Below are positions 4,939 to 6,085 of a stretch of 6,085 nucleotides of DNA, piece after piece. Each line of letters opens with the position of its first letter. Position 1 is the stretch's first letter. Both the position numbers and the translations under genes were made by a program. The notes under the pieces were generated by a model. It worked only from the letters and a program-made list of their open reading frames with translations. It searched no databases and was not told the DNA's origin. The stretch spans positions 1 to 6,085 of the forward strand of contig JAFGNG010000271.1 in the NCBI GenBank assembly GCA_016927125.1, written 5' to 3'. This DNA comes from Planctomycetota bacterium. Lineage in GTDB: Bacteria > Planctomycetota > SZUA-567 > JAFGNG01.

Positions 4939-5886
4939 ATGATGCAAGAAGAACAGGTGGATGTAAAAAATGGTTGGACCATGCTCCCGCTGGTAATTAT
5001 CGCTTGGCTATTATTACCGTTGATGGTATTTTGTCTTGCTATAACTAATAGTCCAATATTTATTGTCCCGCTGGTGTTGTTACTGCCTTTTGATATTATC
5101 TTCATGCTGGGATTGTTCACCTTGCAACCCAAGGAAGCGCGGGTGCTGGTATTGTTCGGCAAGTATGTCGGCACTGTGCGCCGGGACGGCTTCCACTGGG
5201 CCAATCCCTTTAGTGTGCATCGTGGCTCGCTGACCTCGATCCAGGAAAAACCCAACCAACCCCCGATAGTTGTCCGCGCGAAAAACAAGTATGTAATTTC
5301 TTTACGGTCCAGGAATTTTGAGACCGACACCCTCAAGGTCAATGATCAGCGTGGCAACCCGATTGAAATCCGGGCGGTGGTGGTCTGGCGGGTGGAGAAT
5401 ACGGCCCAGGCGACCTTCGAAGTTGATGATTATGAACATTATGTCAAGGTGCAGAGCGAGACGGCGGTGCGCCACCTGGCGACCAGTTATCCTTATGATC
5501 ACTCCAACGATGAACCCAGCAAGGAGCTGACCCTCCGCGACAGCAGTGATACCATCAATGCCGCGCTGCAGCAAGAGCTGCAGGACCGGCTGGAGAAGGC
5601 GGGTGTTGTCGTAGAAGAGGCGCGCCTGACACATCTGGCCTACTCCCCGGAGATTGCCGGGGCGATGCTGCGGCGGCAGCAGGCGGAGGCGATCATCGCC
5701 GCCCGGCAGAAGATTGTGCACGGCGCGGTCAGCATGGTGGAGATGGCCCTTACCGAGCTGTCAGAAAAACAGGTGATAGAATTGGATGAGGAACGCAAGG
5801 CTGCCATGGTGGGCAACCTCCTGGTGATCCTCTGTGGTGAAACCCAGGCCAGCCCGGTAATTAATACCGGCACGCTTTACCATTAA
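4939..5886 (+). CDS. SPFH/band-7 domain membrane protein
   Basis: This 315-residue protein starts with two membrane segments (about residues 14-36 and 40-61). The SPFH (stomatin/prohibitin/flotillin/HflK-C) domain follows, opening with LQPKEARVLVLFGKYVGTVRRDGFHW (62-87 as a region) and including GNPIEIRAVVVWRV (139-152). A helical part, TLRDSSDTINAALQQELQDRL (198-218 as a region), leads to the typical AYSPEIAGAMLRRQQAEAI and a C-terminus ending in INTGTLYH. I know this ending, with VNTGTLY, from a distinct SPFH family of about 300 residues whose gene is usually followed by an Arc/HicB-like small protein, as here. SPFH proteins assemble in membranes as scaffolds or protease regulators; the role of this family is not established. 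AAGGAG (4925-4930) is 8 bases before the first of two consecutive ATGs. It is divergent from the btu operon, so a B12 link is not implied. Confidence 0.9.
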   Translation: MMQEEQVDVKNGWTMLPLVIIAWLLLPLMVFCLAITNSPIFIVPLVLLLPFDIIFMLGLFTLQPKEARVLVLFGKYVGTVRRDGFHWANPFSVHRGSLTSIQEKPNQPPIVVRAKNKYVISLRSRNFETDTLKVNDQRGNPIEIRAVVVWRVENTAQATFEVDDYEHYVKVQSETAVRHLATSYPYDHSNDEPSKELTLRDSSDTINAALQQELQDRLEKAGVVVEEARLTHLAYSPEIAGAMLRRQQAEAIIAARQKIVHGAVSMVEMALTELSEKQVIELDEERKAAMVGNLLVILCGETQASPVINTGTLYH

Positions 5887-5893
5887 CCTCTGC

Positions 5894-5926
5894 GCCAGGC
5901 ACGCGCTTGGCCAGATCAAGTTTTTT
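5894..5926 (+). terminator. Overlapping alternative hairpins with T-run after the SPFH gene (weak terminator or attenuator)
   Basis: GCCAGGC (5894-5900) can pair with GCTTGGC (5905-5911), a 7-pair stem with one G-U. A second, overlapping hairpin, CTTGG (5906-5910) with TCAAG (5916-5920), is directly followed by six T (5921-5926). The second has the terminator layout but only 5 pairs; the first would preclude it. Either could lower readthrough into the ribbon-helix-helix gene. Confidence 0.35.
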
Positions 5927-6008
5927 CAAAGTGCGATAAATATTTGATGGATAATAATGCTTCTGGTTGCGCTCCTTCTTCTTTTGATAAAAGAGCGAAT
6001 CTCTTATT

Positions 6009-6085
6009 ATGAGTAGTAAAAAGAAGCTCCTCTTACGGATTGACGCCAAACTCTGGGAGAATCTCCAGGCTTGGGCGTCGGATGA
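6009..6085 (+). CDS. Arc-like ribbon-helix-helix protein, N-terminal part (cut by window edge)
   Basis: Twenty-five complete codons are visible: MSSKKKLLLRIDAKLWENLQ followed by AWASD. The K-K-K-x-L-L-L-R-I-D strand, then a helix with a Trp-containing amphipathic pattern, is the start of the Arc/HicB-antitoxin-like ribbon-helix-helix family, whose basic beta-strand contacts DNA. In this family the next part usually reads E-L-R-S-x-N-x-Q-I-E, outside the window. An in-frame stop lies 18 bases before the ATG, so no longer start is possible. Ribosome-site complementarity is weak. It follows the SPFH gene by 122 bases on the same strand, a recurring gene pair. Whether it regulates the SPFH gene or acts otherwise is unknown; no HicA-like toxin is visible. 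Confidence 0.75.
   Translation, partial: MSSKKKLLLRIDAKLWENLQAWASD

Noticed and set aside
5302..5721. Minus-strand open frame opposite the SPFH gene
   Set aside because: It is a shadow of the SPFH coding sequence without family resemblance.
5861..6049. Minus-strand open frame of 62 codons across the SPFH/RHH gap
   Set aside because: It overlaps both plus-strand genes and its product is a lysine-rich translation of AT-rich intergenic DNA.
1..6085. CRISPR arrays, tRNA or rRNA genes, insertion sequences, phage or toxin-antitoxin operons
   Set aside because: No direct-repeat arrays, tRNA-like folds, transposase motifs or terminal repeats were seen; the RHH fragment alone is not enough for a toxin-antitoxin call.

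Overview
The window reads as bacterial chromosome with roughly balanced base composition. It probably comes from a Gram-negative lineage of the Planctomycetota/Verrucomicrobiota/Lentisphaerota kind. The main clue is a prepilin-like protein with an AFTLVELLVV N-terminus and a C-terminal H-X9-DG motif, a protein type multiplied in those phyla. A uroporphyrinogen decarboxylase-superfamily protein of a kind expanded there is a weaker second clue. The phylum is an inference; no rRNA or marker gene is present.

Right to left on the minus strand, a promoter (4787-4816) drives a long leader holding a cobalamin riboswitch (aptamer about 4584-4730). The expression platform can be read by eye: an anti-antiterminator, an antiterminator and an intrinsic terminator (4465-4493). 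Four tightly packed genes follow: a prepilin-like H-X9-DG protein (3576-4442), a BtuF-type substrate-binding protein (2631-3563), a BtuD-type ATPase (1846-2634) and a BtuC-type permease (845-1849). The last three overlap by ATGA junctions. Together they look like a B12-repressed corrinoid importer in which the first, most tightly controlled cistron is a pilin-like surface or envelope protein and not an outer-membrane receptor.

Further left, after a 109-base gap containing its own promoter, lies a second minus-strand pair: a GNAT acetyltransferase (184-735) overlapping by ATGA the start of a uroporphyrinogen decarboxylase-superfamily protein that runs off the left edge.

To the right, transcribed divergently from the riboswitch operon, is a membrane-anchored SPFH/band-7 protein (4939-5886). 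It is followed by the first 25 codons of an Arc-like ribbon-helix-helix protein (6009 to the right edge), a gene pair that recurs in many bacteria. The intergenic region 4443-4938 is therefore almost fully occupied by regulation: two opposed promoters with perfect TTGACA -35 boxes, a GATATC inverted repeat, and the riboswitch leader.

The point most worth following up is the prepilin-like gene sitting directly behind the B12 riboswitch and 12 bases from btuF.
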